DNA from: Bacteroidota bacterium
GTDB lineage: Bacteria; Bacteroidota; Bacteroidia; Bacteroidales; Porphyromonadaceae
Length of the DNA stretch: 64,000 bases
NCBI GenBank assembly: GCA_023389855.1
Contig: JAEWDZ010000004.1
Location: forward strand, 372,001-436,000
Reading direction: 5' to 3'
In this document: positions 45,651 through 55,580 of the stretch, piece by piece
Numbering within the stretch: position 1 is the stretch's first letter
How the letters are laid out: each line of letters begins with the position of its first letter
The notes under the pieces: generated by a model
The model's input: only the letters and a program-made list of their open reading frames with translations
Told to the model about the DNA's origin: nothing
The model's database searches: none
Program-made: the position numbers and the translations under genes

Positions 45651-47018
45651 ATGAATACAGATATCGAAAAAAATAGCATTGCGCTTAATGCGCTATCACC
45701 ACTCGATGGGCGCTATGCCACCAAAACAGCTCCTCTGCGGGAGTATTTCTCCGAGGCAGCACTCATCTACGCTCGTGTACTAGTCGAAGTGGAGTACTTC
45801 CTGGCTTTATGCGAAGAAGTGCCCCAACTCAAATCGCTGAGTGAAGAACAAAAAAATCAAATCGAAGCCATCATCGAAAAGTGGGATATCCAGCACGCCC
45901 TACGCATCAAAGAGATCGAAGCGACCACCAATCACGATGTCAAAGCGGTAGAGTACTTCCTAAAAGAAGAGTTTGAAAAGATAGGCCTCTCTGATGTAAA
46001 GGAGTTTATCCATTTCGGACTTACATCTCAGGATATCAACAATACCGCCTTCCCCCTCATGATCAGCTCGGCACTAAACAATTTCTATCTCCCTGCCATC
46101 AGCGACTTGCACGAAAAATTGATGGCCAAGGCCGAAGAGTGGAAAGAGATTGCCATGCTTGCGCGCACGCACGGACAGCCGGCCAGCCCCACGTCGCTCG
46201 GAAAGGAAATAAGTGTATTCACCTATCGCCTCGATCAAGAAATCAGACAGCTTGTCAATAGCGAAATCAAAGGAAAATTCGGTGGAGCTACGGGCAACTT
46301 CAACGCACACAAAGCCGCTTTCCCTTCCATCGATTGGAAGACATTTGCCGATAATCTCTACATCGTACTGGGACTCTCTCGCGAAGAGTTCACCACGCAG
46401 ATATCCAATTATGATAGCATAGCAGCTCTGTGCCATAGCCTTTGCCGCATCAACACCATCCTCATCGACTTTTCGCGCGACGTATGGAGCTACATTTCGA
46501 TGGGCTACTTCTCCCAAAAAATCAAAAAAGGCGAAGTAGGTAGCAGTGCCATGCCTCATAAGGTTAACCCTATCGACTTCGAAAATGCCGAAGGCAACCT
46601 GATGACCGCCAATGCTATGCTCTCCTTCCTAGCGGAGAAACTACCCATCAGCCGTCTACAGCGTGACCTTACCGATAGCACCGTCCTTCGCAATATAGGC
46701 GTACCCTTTGGCTATATGGCTATTGCGCTCAGTAGCCTCAGCAAGGGAATAGACAAATTGCTCGTCAATGAAGTGACCATCAAGCGCGACCTCGAGACAA
46801 ATTACGAAGTGGTCGCTGAAGCGATACAGACTATCCTGCGACGTGAAGGCTACCCACACCCTTACGAAACGCTGAAAGAGCTTACACGCACCGGACATGC
46901 TATGGATAAAGAGACCATCGCACGTTTCGTCGATGAACTGGCAATCCCCGAGGCTGTAAAAGAGGAGATCAAAGCCATCTCGCCCCACAACTACACCGGC
47001 TACAACGACCTACCATAA
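45651..47018 (+). CDS. purB: Adenylosuccinate lyase
   Basis: PurB splits fumarate from adenylosuccinate and SAICAR in purine synthesis. The 455-residue protein has the fumarase-superfamily signature 'GSSAMPHKVNPIDFENAEG', 'TTNHDVKAVEYFLKEEF', 'HFGLTSQDINNTAFPLM', 'LARTHGQPASPTSLGKEI' and 'GATGNFNAHKAAFPSIDW', matching the long PurB type of Gram-negative bacteria. It ends an ordered set porU-porV-ispF-purB. Confidence 0.97.
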   Translation: MNTDIEKNSIALNALSPLDGRYATKTAPLREYFSEAALIYARVLVEVEYFLALCEEVPQLKSLSEEQKNQIEAIIEKWDIQHALRIKEIEATTNHDVKAVEYFLKEEFEKIGLSDVKEFIHFGLTSQDINNTAFPLMISSALNNFYLPAISDLHEKLMAKAEEWKEIAMLARTHGQPASPTSLGKEISVFTYRLDQEIRQLVNSEIKGKFGGATGNFNAHKAAFPSIDWKTFADNLYIVLGLSREEFTTQISNYDSIAALCHSLCRINTILIDFSRDVWSYISMGYFSQKIKKGEVGSSAMPHKVNPIDFENAEGNLMTANAMLSFLAEKLPISRLQRDLTDSTVLRNIGVPFGYMAIALSSLSKGIDKLLVNEVTIKRDLETNYEVVAEAIQTILRREGYPHPYETLKELTRTGHAMDKETIARFVDELAIPEAVKEEIKAISPHNYTGYNDLP

Positions 47019-47214
47019 CGCCCCCGCAGCGCTAGCCTCTTTCCTGTTCCTATCTATAAGCACAGAAGCACCTACACAGGCAGCAGAAAACAATAAAATA
47101 AAGCGATGAGGGGGGCAGAAAATAAGCGCTGAAAAAAAAATAGAAAAAAGTTGCGATATAAAGCAGGAAATCGCTGGCGAAGCAGGATAAAAATCGCTTC
47201 GGATCCAAATTTTG

Positions 47215-47260
47215 ACGGATCATGATCGGAGAAAAAATCCTTCATGATCCGTTATTTTTT
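47215..47260 (+). terminator. Terminator after purB
   Basis: ACGGATCATGA (47215-47225) pairs with TCATGATCCGT (47242-47252) over a 16-nt loop, followed by TATTTTTTT. It lies about 200 nt after the purB stop. Confidence 0.85.
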
Positions 47261-47426
47261 TGTTCCGAATCCATTTTATAACTCTGTCTATGAAGAAATA
47301 GAATAAACGAAAAAGAAAAAAAATCCCTCATCAACAAACGAATGCAACGTCCCAATAAAAAAGTGCAAAGACAGGAAAGGTGTAGAAAATGAAAGCCCTA
47401 TCCATCGTAAAAAAGAAAAAAAACAG

Positions 47427-47434
47427 TATCTTTG
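47427..47434 (+). promoter_or_regulatory. Promoter -7 element of the TonB-receptor operon
   Basis: TATCTTTG, 92 nt before the start codon of the receptor gene. The -33 region has no clear TTG. Confidence 0.55.
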
Positions 47435-47525
47435 CAACAGAAAAAACTCAAATAATGATCCGTAGGTATAAAAAGTGAATCGATAAAACCACACTCAACG
47501 GTATCAAACTACACAAAAATGTCTC

Positions 47526-50375
47526 ATGATTTTCGATCAAAAAAGAAATAATAAATATCTTTTTACGCTCTTTTTTTTATTATCGCTCCTCTCTCTTGGC
47601 GGACGTCCCCATTCACTCTATGCCCAATACCATATCAAGGGCGTGGTACATGATGCCTCCGATGGCGAGGGCTTACCGGGCTGTAATGTGCTCCTCTTTA
47701 CGACCCAAGATACGAGCGACAAACCAATCCAAGCAACCTCTACCAGCAGCAATGGCTCGTTTAGCTTTCTCAATCTCAAGAGCCAAAACTACCGTATAGA
47801 AGTACGATACATTGGCTACAAGACCTTTCAGCAGGTAGTAACCCTCAACGAGCACAATAATCTAACGATCAAGATGCGCCCCGATGCGATCCTCTTGGGC
47901 GACGTAATCGTCACCGCTCGTGAGCGCAAGTCACATGCCGCCAGTACCGTAATCAGCAAAGAGGCTATGAATCATATCCAAGCGAGTAGCCTTTCCGATA
48001 TCAAAGTATTTCTCCCTGGTGGGCGCAGCAAAGACCCCGCCATGGGCAGTGTAAATCTCATGACTATACGTCAAGCTGGTAGCGGTGAGAGCGACCATTA
48101 TACAGCGACTCTCGGCACCAGTGTACTTATCGACGGTATCCCCAAAAATAGCAATGCCGACATGCAGGCCCTACCCACAATCGCATCTTTCGATCTTAGA
48201 AAAAAACAAAGCGCTGGGAAGGGGATCGATCTGCGTACCATATCGCCAGACGATATCGAGCGTATAGAGGTCATCCGCGGGCTACCCGATGTGAGCTACG
48301 GGAACCTTACCAATGGCGTGATAAAAGTAGAACGTAAGCGTGGAAAGACCCCCTACAGCGCACGTATTAAGACCGACCAATATGGCCATCTTGCCTTTGT
48401 AGGAAAGGGTTGGAGCCTCAAAGAGGGGCGGCAAGAAATCAACGTCGGTGGCGACTACTATATCGCTATGGCCGACCCTCGCAACAGCCTTGAAAACTTT
48501 AAGCGACTAGGCAGCAGCATACGCTACAACGAACGACTTCCGCTACAAATGGAGGGGGAGCTAAGCTACGGATTTGCACTCAACATGGGCGGTAATACCG
48601 ATATCGCCAAGAGTGACCCCGACAACGATACCAAAGGTATCGACAAATATGAAAGCCAAAAATATGAAGTAAGTATTAATCAGCATGCCACTTACCGTCC
48701 TGGCAATCGCCTCAGTTTCCTCGAAAAGATATCCCTTACCACAGCATTGAGCTATGGTTACGATCTGCTCAAGCAACACAAACTAGTCCAGTTAGACAAA
48801 GGGAAGCCCATGCCGATCGTCAACCGCGAAGGAGAGTATGATGGTTTCTACCTACCCTACCGCTACGAAGCCGACTTAAGCATAGAAGGAAAGCCTTTTA
48901 CTTTTTTCGGACAGCTCGAGACCAACCTATCATTTTCTACTTTCGGAGTAGGACATCGCCTCATGCTTGGAGGTGATCTCTCCATCAGTAAAAATTTCGG
49001 TCGGGGCTCCATCTTCGATACCGAACGGCCTGTATACCCCGATCTCACCCTGCGCCCCCGTCCTTTCAATGAAATTCCTCGTAGCCTTATCGGGGCTTTT
49101 TATCTGCAAGACAATATCACTATATCGCTCTGGCGACATACGCTCTCCCTTCAACCTGGTATTCGCGGGGCTATACAAGAGGTCCCTCCTGGCTACCAGA
49201 TGCACCACCATATCTACTGGGATCCTCGCATCAGTGCTACTTGGGAGTGGCCCTACATCATGATAGCCGGTGCACCACTGGAAGTATCGCTAACCGCCAG
49301 CGCCGGCAAATGCTCCATGATGCCTTTGGTCTCGGAACTTTTCCCCACTACGGTATACCACGATTTTATCGAACTAAACTATTACCACAACAATCCCGCC
49401 TGCCGTCGATTGCATATGCGTACCTATATGGAGACCCCCAATACACAAGAGTTGATTCCTGCCACCAATATCAAAAAAGAGTGCCGTCTCGACCTCTCTT
49501 ACAAAGGGTACTCCCTCTCCTGTATCTATTTCGTAGAAACCATGCAAAACGGTTTTAGACATACTACCCACTACACGCCTTACAGCTTTCGCCTTTACGA
49601 CTACTCCCATATCGATGCTAAGGAACTAGACCGTAATCAGTGCCCGCCTAGCCTGGAAGATATGCCCTACGAAGAAAAGCAACGATTTATGGATATAAGC
49701 TGCACTAGCAATGGGAGTTCTCTAGAGAAACAGGGCTTCGAATGGCAATTTTTTTCTCCACGCATACGAGCTATAGACACGCGCATCACGTTCAGTGGGG
49801 CTTATTATGTATCACGCTTCAGCAACAGTCAAGATCAGTATATGCGCCCTCGAATCACGTATTTCCGCGGCGAAGAACTGGCAATGATCGGCAAATTTAA
49901 GCAAGTAGAAGATGTGCGTAATAGGATATTTTCGACCAACCTCACGATAGATACCTATATCAAAGCGATCGATTTTATCGCCTCCGTATCTATCCAATCG
50001 CTATGGCTGTCCGAAAGACGCTTACTCCCACCCACACACAAAATAGTAGAAGGTGCGGAAGGACAGAGCTGGGTACTACCCGATAGCTATTTCACATCCG
50101 ATGGCAAGGAGCATGAATTTACTCAAGAAAACCTCGAGGAGCTACCCTTGAATTTCTTAGTACGCAACTTCGATCAGGGACTCACGCTACCTACACGCCA
50201 AGGGCATAGCACAAATATCGATATCAAGATAACCAAAAAAATAGGAAAGAAAATGGAGGCATCCCTCTTTGTCAATAGGATTTTTGACTTCTCACCTCCT
50301 TTCAAAAGCCGTGGTCTTACGATACGTGCTTTCAATGCTTCCTATTTTGGACTGGAGTTCAATTTCAAATTTTAA
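47526..50375 (+). CDS. TonB-dependent outer-membrane receptor
   Basis: This 949-residue protein has a signal peptide ending near 'HSLYAQ', a carboxypeptidase-regulatory-like domain at about residues 35-115 ('IKGVVHDASDGEGLPGCNVL', 'NYRIEVRYIGYKTFQQVVTL'), a plug at about 120-270 ('LGDVIVTARERKSH', 'DIERIEVIRGLPDVSYGNLT') and a 22-strand-type barrel ending in aromatic 'FGLEFNFKF'. It is a TonB-type active transporter of unknown substrate. It is first of four genes with DUF4876, DUF6850 and a T9SS cargo gene; no SusD-like gene is present, so it is not a SusCD pair. Confidence 0.9.
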   Translation: MIFDQKRNNKYLFTLFFLLSLLSLGGRPHSLYAQYHIKGVVHDASDGEGLPGCNVLLFTTQDTSDKPIQATSTSSNGSFSFLNLKSQNYRIEVRYIGYKTFQQVVTLNEHNNLTIKMRPDAILLGDVIVTARERKSHAASTVISKEAMNHIQASSLSDIKVFLPGGRSKDPAMGSVNLMTIRQAGSGESDHYTATLGTSVLIDGIPKNSNADMQALPTIASFDLRKKQSAGKGIDLRTISPDDIERIEVIRGLPDVSYGNLTNGVIKVERKRGKTPYSARIKTDQYGHLAFVGKGWSLKEGRQEINVGGDYYIAMADPRNSLENFKRLGSSIRYNERLPLQMEGELSYGFALNMGGNTDIAKSDPDNDTKGIDKYESQKYEVSINQHATYRPGNRLSFLEKISLTTALSYGYDLLKQHKLVQLDKGKPMPIVNREGEYDGFYLPYRYEADLSIEGKPFTFFGQLETNLSFSTFGVGHRLMLGGDLSISKNFGRGSIFDTERPVYPDLTLRPRPFNEIPRSLIGAFYLQDNITISLWRHTLSLQPGIRGAIQEVPPGYQMHHHIYWDPRISATWEWPYIMIAGAPLEVSLTASAGKCSMMPLVSELFPTTVYHDFIELNYYHNNPACRRLHMRTYMETPNTQELIPATNIKKECRLDLSYKGYSLSCIYFVETMQNGFRHTTHYTPYSFRLYDYSHIDAKELDRNQCPPSLEDMPYEEKQRFMDISCTSNGSSLEKQGFEWQFFSPRIRAIDTRITFSGAYYVSRFSNSQDQYMRPRITYFRGEELAMIGKFKQVEDVRNRIFSTNLTIDTYIKAIDFIASVSIQSLWLSERRLLPPTHKIVEGAEGQSWVLPDSYFTSDGKEHEFTQENLEELPLNFLVRNFDQGLTLPTRQGHSTNIDIKITKKIGKKMEASLFVNRIFDFSPPFKSRGLTIRAFNASYFGLEFNFKF

Positions 50376-50396
50376 TCTTTACCTCATCAACCTTTC

Positions 50397-51626
50397 ATGA
50401 AACTACATACAATAGCTATATACGGACTTTTACTTGCTGCCTTACTCGTGGGTATCGAAGCCTGCGTATCGCATGGAGAGCCTTTTGGCGAGGAGCTGAC
50501 CACCAAAGATCTCCTCGTTCGGCTTGCTCACCCCGACGAAGGACACCAATGGAGCAAAAACAGCCAATTCGAAATCGAATTCATCGAGCGAAATACCAGC
50601 ATACGCAAAAAAGTTACAACGAAGGAGGAGTACACAACGGTAGCACTCCCTATGGGCTACTATAGCGTCAATATCCAAGCTCATGAAGCCGACGAAAATG
50701 GCACGCACTACTTTTACCGTGGATACAGCCCTACGCTTATCGTCGATAAGAATAGCTGCGACTCACTTAGAATCATGATGAATAGAGCCAACGAAAAGCC
50801 CTCTCCGCTGGTGATCGCTGAAATCTTCCCTACGGGCACGCTTACACCCGATGGCAAGCAATTTGACGAAGACAAATACCTGGTACTCTACAATCAGAGT
50901 GCAGACACCCTGTATCTCGATGGTATCTGTATCTCCACATCGCCCTTTCTACAAAATCTCAAGATCAAACCCATTCCCGACATTGCCTACAAAGCGACAG
51001 CCGCTGATGCGATCTTGCAAATTCCCGGATCAGGCAAAGAGTACCCCCTACCCCCTCACCACCATACTCTTATCTCTGACAATGCCAATAACCATCTCGA
51101 GGGTAACCCGCTCTCTTGGGATGCCACCATCTCCGATTTTGAGTTCTTTTGGCCTGGAGAGCACGATGATATCGACAATCCCGAAGTGCCCAATTTGCTT
51201 ATACAATATAGCTTTATCGTGATGAACAATCAAGCGTCACAAACATTCTTCGTATGGAAGCTACCCAAAGGACTCACAATGCAGCAATATCTTAACGATT
51301 ACAAATACTATTTCTATTGGATGTTTATCCAAGGTGATATCACCGTAAAAATGGAAGAAAATGAGTACTGTGTCCCCAATGAATGGATATTGGATGCCGT
51401 AAATCTTTGTCCTACGCAAGAATTCGAATGGATCTCTACCTCTCCCACGGTCGATTGCTCCTACACCTACTGTACCGATATAGGCCTCTCAAACAACCGA
51501 TACCGCAACGCTGTAATCCGAAAGAAAAGCCAGCTCGATACCCTTATATACCAGGATAGCAACAACAGCGCCGAAGACTTTATCCCGCAAATAGAAGCCT
51601 CCCAACTCCGATCTACTCGAAAATGA
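50397..51626 (+). CDS. DUF4876 lipoprotein
   Basis: This 409-residue protein has a lipoprotein signal ('ALLVGIEACVS', lipidated Cys23). Its body matches the DUF4876 shape: 'LVIAEIFPTGTLTPDGKQFD', 'DKYLVLYNQSADTLYLDGIC', and 'RNAVIRKKSQLDTLIYQDSN'. The first part ('FEIEFIERNTSIRKKVTTKE', 'VALPMGYYSVNIQAHEAD') has a beta-sandwich look. The family is found next to TonB receptors in Bacteroidota; substrate unknown. The stop overlaps the next start by 4 nt. Confidence 0.85.
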   Translation: MKLHTIAIYGLLLAALLVGIEACVSHGEPFGEELTTKDLLVRLAHPDEGHQWSKNSQFEIEFIERNTSIRKKVTTKEEYTTVALPMGYYSVNIQAHEADENGTHYFYRGYSPTLIVDKNSCDSLRIMMNRANEKPSPLVIAEIFPTGTLTPDGKQFDEDKYLVLYNQSADTLYLDGICISTSPFLQNLKIKPIPDIAYKATAADAILQIPGSGKEYPLPPHHHTLISDNANNHLEGNPLSWDATISDFEFFWPGEHDDIDNPEVPNLLIQYSFIVMNNQASQTFFVWKLPKGLTMQQYLNDYKYYFYWMFIQGDITVKMEENEYCVPNEWILDAVNLCPTQEFEWISTSPTVDCSYTYCTDIGLSNNRYRNAVIRKKSQLDTLIYQDSNNSAEDFIPQIEASQLRSTRK

Positions 51627-53311
51627 TGACCCACATGAAATCGACTCGACTTCTTTTGCTTTTGTGCCCTCTTGTGCTCTGTAGCTATATAGGCTCTTAT
51701 TCGCAGCAAACGCATAAGCAAGAGAAAGACGCCCTTGATGTACTAAACTACCAAGAGGATACACTTACTAAAGAGGGTACGTCTGCTCTCTACGCTACGC
51801 TAGAGCGCTTTACTTCCGGTGATATCAGCGACAACGAAGCGATGCGGATACATTCACTGCGTTTTGCTAATACATCGCGCTTGACCGAAGTTTTTCCCTC
51901 GCTCAAACTCTTCTACAGAGAGCCTCAAGAAGGGGAAGTCACGTTCCATTGGAAAAGGAAATACAGAGACCTCCAAAGCCACCCTATGGGCACCGCGTTG
52001 AGCTTTCTTGGGGTACAGTCCAAAGGTCTTACTACGCTGAGGCCGCTGCATAAGATGCCCCATGTAGTATGGGGCAATGTATCTTACGACCATCAATATG
52101 CACAAGGACAACTATGGAACGAAACTGCCGACTATCAGAAACTGTACCCCTATGTAATGGGCGATAGCATAGGTGGGCCTCTAACCTCATCTATCTACCA
52201 CTTTGATGGCGGCTACAGCCTGCTACCTACGAAATATGCAGCCATAGGAGTAAAAATCTCTTTCGATGGTAATGTATCTTACCGTCGTAAGGACCCTCGT
52301 CCTAAAAATATTGCTACTCGACTAGCAGGAGCTTTGTCTGGTAGTTTCCATCTGCATCGCGATCACCTTATCTCGTTGCTTTTGTCGGGAGAGCGTTATA
52401 AACAAAGTAATGATATCAGTTTCTACAGCCAGATCGGGAACTCCTTCATCTACCATCTTACAGGTATCGGCACAGTACATCCCCGCTTTAGTGGCGTGGA
52501 AAAAGAGGTATTTTACTCAGGTAATGGCTACAAACTAGGCTGCTCTTGGGTGAAAATGCACTCGTCTGCAAAAAGAGAACTCTCCATGTCGCATGCCCTT
52601 TCGCTACACTTCGGACAGAATCGTATCGAAAAGATCATGGCCAACATCAACAATGCCCCCCTGTTTTATACGATTGCTAGCAATGGCGTACTGCAAGCAT
52701 ACACCGATATCAGATGGCGAAAGATGGCGCTTCATCCCTACCTCTCCCTAGGCTTCAGTTGCAAAACAGGAATGGAAAACATCTTAGGAGACCCTGCTCA
52801 AGGCGAATATACCGTACTAAATACCATATCGCCATTCCAACAAAAAACAAAGGGTATCGATACTGGTATACAATACGAACAGCAATTTACCTCTAATGAC
52901 CGCCTACTGGCGGCTATCACCTACAGTTACAAAAACGAGAAAGAGCAGTATATACTCCAAGAGAATCAAGGTGGGAGAAGTCTCTCGACCACTAAATACA
53001 GCCTCCAGGGAGGATGGATCCACACCTATAAAAAAGTGGTTTGTAAAGGCCTCTTTACAATGGGATATATAACGCCTCGCCCCATGCAGCTGGCGTTTCC
53101 GCCAAGGGGCGTACCTGCGGTACTCGCACAGCATGAAGAAATGTTATACAACTACCTCTGCCAAAAAAGATACTTTACTCAGGCCGAAATTACGTGCCGC
53201 ATCCCTATTGGAAAAAAGATCGCCCTCGGTATCGCTGCCAACGCTCACATTGCATGGTACAAAAAAGCTTACGGACAAACTTACGAACTCAAATCAAGCC
53301 TCTATTTTTAG
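51623..53311 (+). CDS. DUF6850-type outer-membrane beta-barrel protein
   Basis: This 562-residue protein starts at ATG 51623 (4-nt overlap); ATG 51635 is an alternative. Signal peptide to about 'GSYSQQ'. The rest is a beta-barrel pattern ('LSGSFHLHRDHLISLLLSGE', 'LHPYLSLGFSCKTGMENI', 'CRIPIGKKIALGIAANAHIA') ending 'TYELKSSLYF' with a final Phe. The layout matches the DUF6850 outer-membrane family that follows DUF4876 genes. It presumably works with the receptor and lipoprotein, but how is unknown. Confidence 0.8.
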   Translation: MMTHMKSTRLLLLLCPLVLCSYIGSYSQQTHKQEKDALDVLNYQEDTLTKEGTSALYATLERFTSGDISDNEAMRIHSLRFANTSRLTEVFPSLKLFYREPQEGEVTFHWKRKYRDLQSHPMGTALSFLGVQSKGLTTLRPLHKMPHVVWGNVSYDHQYAQGQLWNETADYQKLYPYVMGDSIGGPLTSSIYHFDGGYSLLPTKYAAIGVKISFDGNVSYRRKDPRPKNIATRLAGALSGSFHLHRDHLISLLLSGERYKQSNDISFYSQIGNSFIYHLTGIGTVHPRFSGVEKEVFYSGNGYKLGCSWVKMHSSAKRELSMSHALSLHFGQNRIEKIMANINNAPLFYTIASNGVLQAYTDIRWRKMALHPYLSLGFSCKTGMENILGDPAQGEYTVLNTISPFQQKTKGIDTGIQYEQQFTSNDRLLAAITYSYKNEKEQYILQENQGGRSLSTTKYSLQGGWIHTYKKVVCKGLFTMGYITPRPMQLAFPPRGVPAVLAQHEEMLYNYLCQKRYFTQAEITCRIPIGKKIALGIAANAHIAWYKKAYGQTYELKSSLYF

Positions 53312-53352
53312 AGCAGTTTAACAATAAAAATAAAACGATAAAACAATTTCTT

Positions 53353-55128
53353 ATGAAAAGAAAATTACTCTATTTCTTTTGCCTGACACTATGGGCAAGC
53401 CTCTTCATGAAGGCACAAACCAACGATGCTCACTACGTACCAAAGACACCTTTTGACGTATCTTGGGCCAAAAGTATCAACCCCAAATACATCGAGCGCG
53501 AGCCTCACGGGAGTGTCGTCACTGATGAAAAAGGAAATGTATACAATCTAATCTCCGTAGGAGCCTCTCGTACCTCCGGCAACACCTTTCAAGCGGAGGA
53601 AAGCCTACCCGCTATAGAGCCCAACAGCGGAACGGCTCTGCTAATCAAATACGATACCAATGGAAAAGCCCTTTGGCAAGTATACTTCTCCGGAAATATT
53701 GTAAAAGGATATGCCATATGCTGCGATACAATCAATCAAAAAATATATGTCGCTGGTAGCTTCGATGATGTTAAGCCACTCAAAGCATTTAATGCCGATG
53801 GCAAAAAAGCCGACCTCCAAGAAGTAAAAACTGGCGGAACTTCCGACGATGCTTTTTTGGCAGAGATCGACTACAATGGCATAGTAAGCAAAATGCGCCG
53901 AATAGGTGGAGAAGACAACAACTCTCTTGCTATCGAAATCCCTAGTGCTATCATCTGTGCGGGTAATAGTATTTATATGGCTGTCAACAATCTAAGCAAT
54001 GGCACCTCTGTAAACTTTACTGGCGAAACGATGAATGAAAAAAAATATGCTGCCAGCTACATTTTGAAAGTTAACCCCGAAAGTTTCAACATTGAAAATG
54101 TGTGCATGATACGAGGAAACGAAGAGGATTCGTTCGACGAAATGCTCATTTCTTCGTTTGCCCAATTCAATAATCAACGCCTTTTTGTTGCCGGTAATAC
54201 ACAAGTGCTCGATATTGTATACACCGATTCCAATAAGGAAGAGAAAACACTGCCTGTAAAAGGGAGTCCCAATGCCCTTTTCTGGGGGGAAATAAACATG
54301 GAAAGCAATAATCCTCTCTTTATTAAGGCGCTTCCAGTAAACGATGACAACGGCTATCAGATACTGAACGATATCGCTGTAGGTGGTAAAATATACGATC
54401 CCGAAAGCCCCTTAGTAGCCTACCTTGCAGGCAACACCGATGGCATACCTTTTGAGGGCCAACTCTTGCAGGGTGCCTTTATTGTTGAATGGCCCGTAGC
54501 AGAAGAAAAACCCTCAACGGCCTATCTGATAGGAGGAGAAAATGAAGATAATACGGTAAGGGCTATAGCTGTAGATCGCTACAACAATACGCTCTATGCA
54601 GCTGGAAGCCTTACAGATGAATTCGACACGAAATACACGCAGATCTCATGCGAAGAAGGACCTGCAAATATTTTCTGTGCGCTCATCAACACACAGACAA
54701 AAGAGATCGAAAAGCACGCCTATTTTGGAGCTACTGGCGACCTGGAAGATATCATCGGCCTAAACATCGACGAAAAATCCGGAAAGTTCTACACTACGGG
54801 TTATTATAGTGGTAGTGATTTCTCACTTCCCAACTGTAGCAACGTAGAAGAGACATCCCCACGACGTTGTAACTACTTTATCGCAGCCTTCACTGCCGAT
54901 TGGTTGCTCACCGCTACGGAGACTATCGCCAGCGAAGAGATGGCTATCGCGCACGCCACAGGTAATGCTATCACCATCATAGCAGAAGGGCAATACAGCA
55001 TCTATACTATAGACGGAGCTGTCGTTGCTTCTGGAATTTCTCAAGGCAACGCACCTGTACTCATGAACCACGCAGGTGTCTATATTGTAAGGATAGGTAA
55101 CAAGATTCAAAAGATCGTTCTTCAGTAA
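53353..55128 (+). CDS. Secreted T9SS cargo protein with repeated beta-propeller-like region
   Basis: The start is ATG 53353 (591 residues); the open frame from 53194 overlaps the previous gene and would put the signal peptide 53 residues in. A signal peptide ends near 'LFMKAQ'. The middle (about 45-500) has repeats of the kind 'VVTDEKGNVYNLISVGAS', 'QKIYVAGSFDDVKPLKAF', 'NRTLYAAGSLTDEFD'-like sequence (seen as 'NNTLYAAGSLTDEFDTKY'), suggesting a propeller. The end ('SIYTIDGAVVASG', 'MNHAGVYIVRIGNKIQKIVL') is a type A T9SS sorting domain, so it goes out through the Por system. It is the last gene of the TonB-receptor operon. Confidence 0.85.
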   Translation: MKRKLLYFFCLTLWASLFMKAQTNDAHYVPKTPFDVSWAKSINPKYIEREPHGSVVTDEKGNVYNLISVGASRTSGNTFQAEESLPAIEPNSGTALLIKYDTNGKALWQVYFSGNIVKGYAICCDTINQKIYVAGSFDDVKPLKAFNADGKKADLQEVKTGGTSDDAFLAEIDYNGIVSKMRRIGGEDNNSLAIEIPSAIICAGNSIYMAVNNLSNGTSVNFTGETMNEKKYAASYILKVNPESFNIENVCMIRGNEEDSFDEMLISSFAQFNNQRLFVAGNTQVLDIVYTDSNKEEKTLPVKGSPNALFWGEINMESNNPLFIKALPVNDDNGYQILNDIAVGGKIYDPESPLVAYLAGNTDGIPFEGQLLQGAFIVEWPVAEEKPSTAYLIGGENEDNTVRAIAVDRYNNTLYAAGSLTDEFDTKYTQISCEEGPANIFCALINTQTKEIEKHAYFGATGDLEDIIGLNIDEKSGKFYTTGYYSGSDFSLPNCSNVEETSPRRCNYFIAAFTADWLLTATETIASEEMAIAHATGNAITIIAEGQYSIYTIDGAVVASGISQGNAPVLMNHAGVYIVRIGNKIQKIVLQ

Positions 55129-55329
55129 TTGAAAACTATTTTGCGTTGATTTTACATCGACCATTTCATTACACCCATTAGACTGCGCTTCTCGGAGAGT
55201 TTATCTGCTCTGGGAAGCGCAGTCGCTATGCCCGCTCAAAGAATTGGACCTCTTAGCAATAGAGTCGCCGCACAACTTTTTTTTGTAAATCTGTACAAGG
55301 AATATACCTCTTTGATATTAAACGAGTTA
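55129..55329. other. Intergenic with strong hairpin
   Basis: GACTGCGCTTC (55181-55191) pairs with GAAGCGCAGTC (55214-55224) over a 22-nt loop about 50 nt after the preceding stop. There is no T-run, so it may end transcription poorly or have another role. Confidence 0.55.
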
Positions 55330-55571
55330 GAAGGATTACCTTATTTTGGGGTAATGATTTAGCAACCGTCCTTTTAACGGAGGAGAACAGCCGGTCCGAC
55401 TGCTCCTTGAACCATTCGCCAATCAGTTGCCCGTTGATGGCAACGGTTTTCAGCCTTACCCAACGTCCTGATTTTTTCTAACTGCTTAATGCACAGATTA
55501 TATTGCGGCAATCTGCCGAAACTCGGAGGTTTTTCCATAGATTTTGTGTAACTTTGTGCGAAGCATAGCAT
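55330..55571 (-). pseudogene. Gene remnant in two reading frames, family not recognised
   Basis: On the minus strand one frame gives 'MEKPPSFGRLPQYNLCIKQL' then 'EKIRTLG'. The next frame over continues more sensibly with 'LKTVAINGQLIGEWFKEQSD' then 'RLFSSVKRTVAKSL'. Together they look like the remains of one protein with a frameshift near 55450 and no start or end. I do not recognise the family; a mobile-element or recombinase relic is possible but unproven. Confidence 0.35.
55549..55556 (+). promoter_or_regulatory. Promoter -7 element of the nucleosidase gene
   Basis: TAACTTTG, 25 nt before the ATG at 55581. No good -33 element seen. Confidence 0.5.
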
Positions 55572-55580
55572 CGATTACTT

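Larger units (their letters stand above)
47019..47525. other. Intergenic region with terminator and promoter
   Basis: Contents are a purB terminator at 47215-47260 and a TATCTTTG element at 47427-47434 (both listed). The rest is A-rich with no gene seen. Confidence 0.6.

Noticed and set aside
53194..53352. Extension of the T9SS cargo gene to 53194
   Set aside because: It overlaps the previous gene by 118 nt and buries the signal peptide.
55181..55224. Terminator after the T9SS cargo gene
   Set aside because: The hairpin is strong but lacks a T-run, so I do not call it as a terminator.
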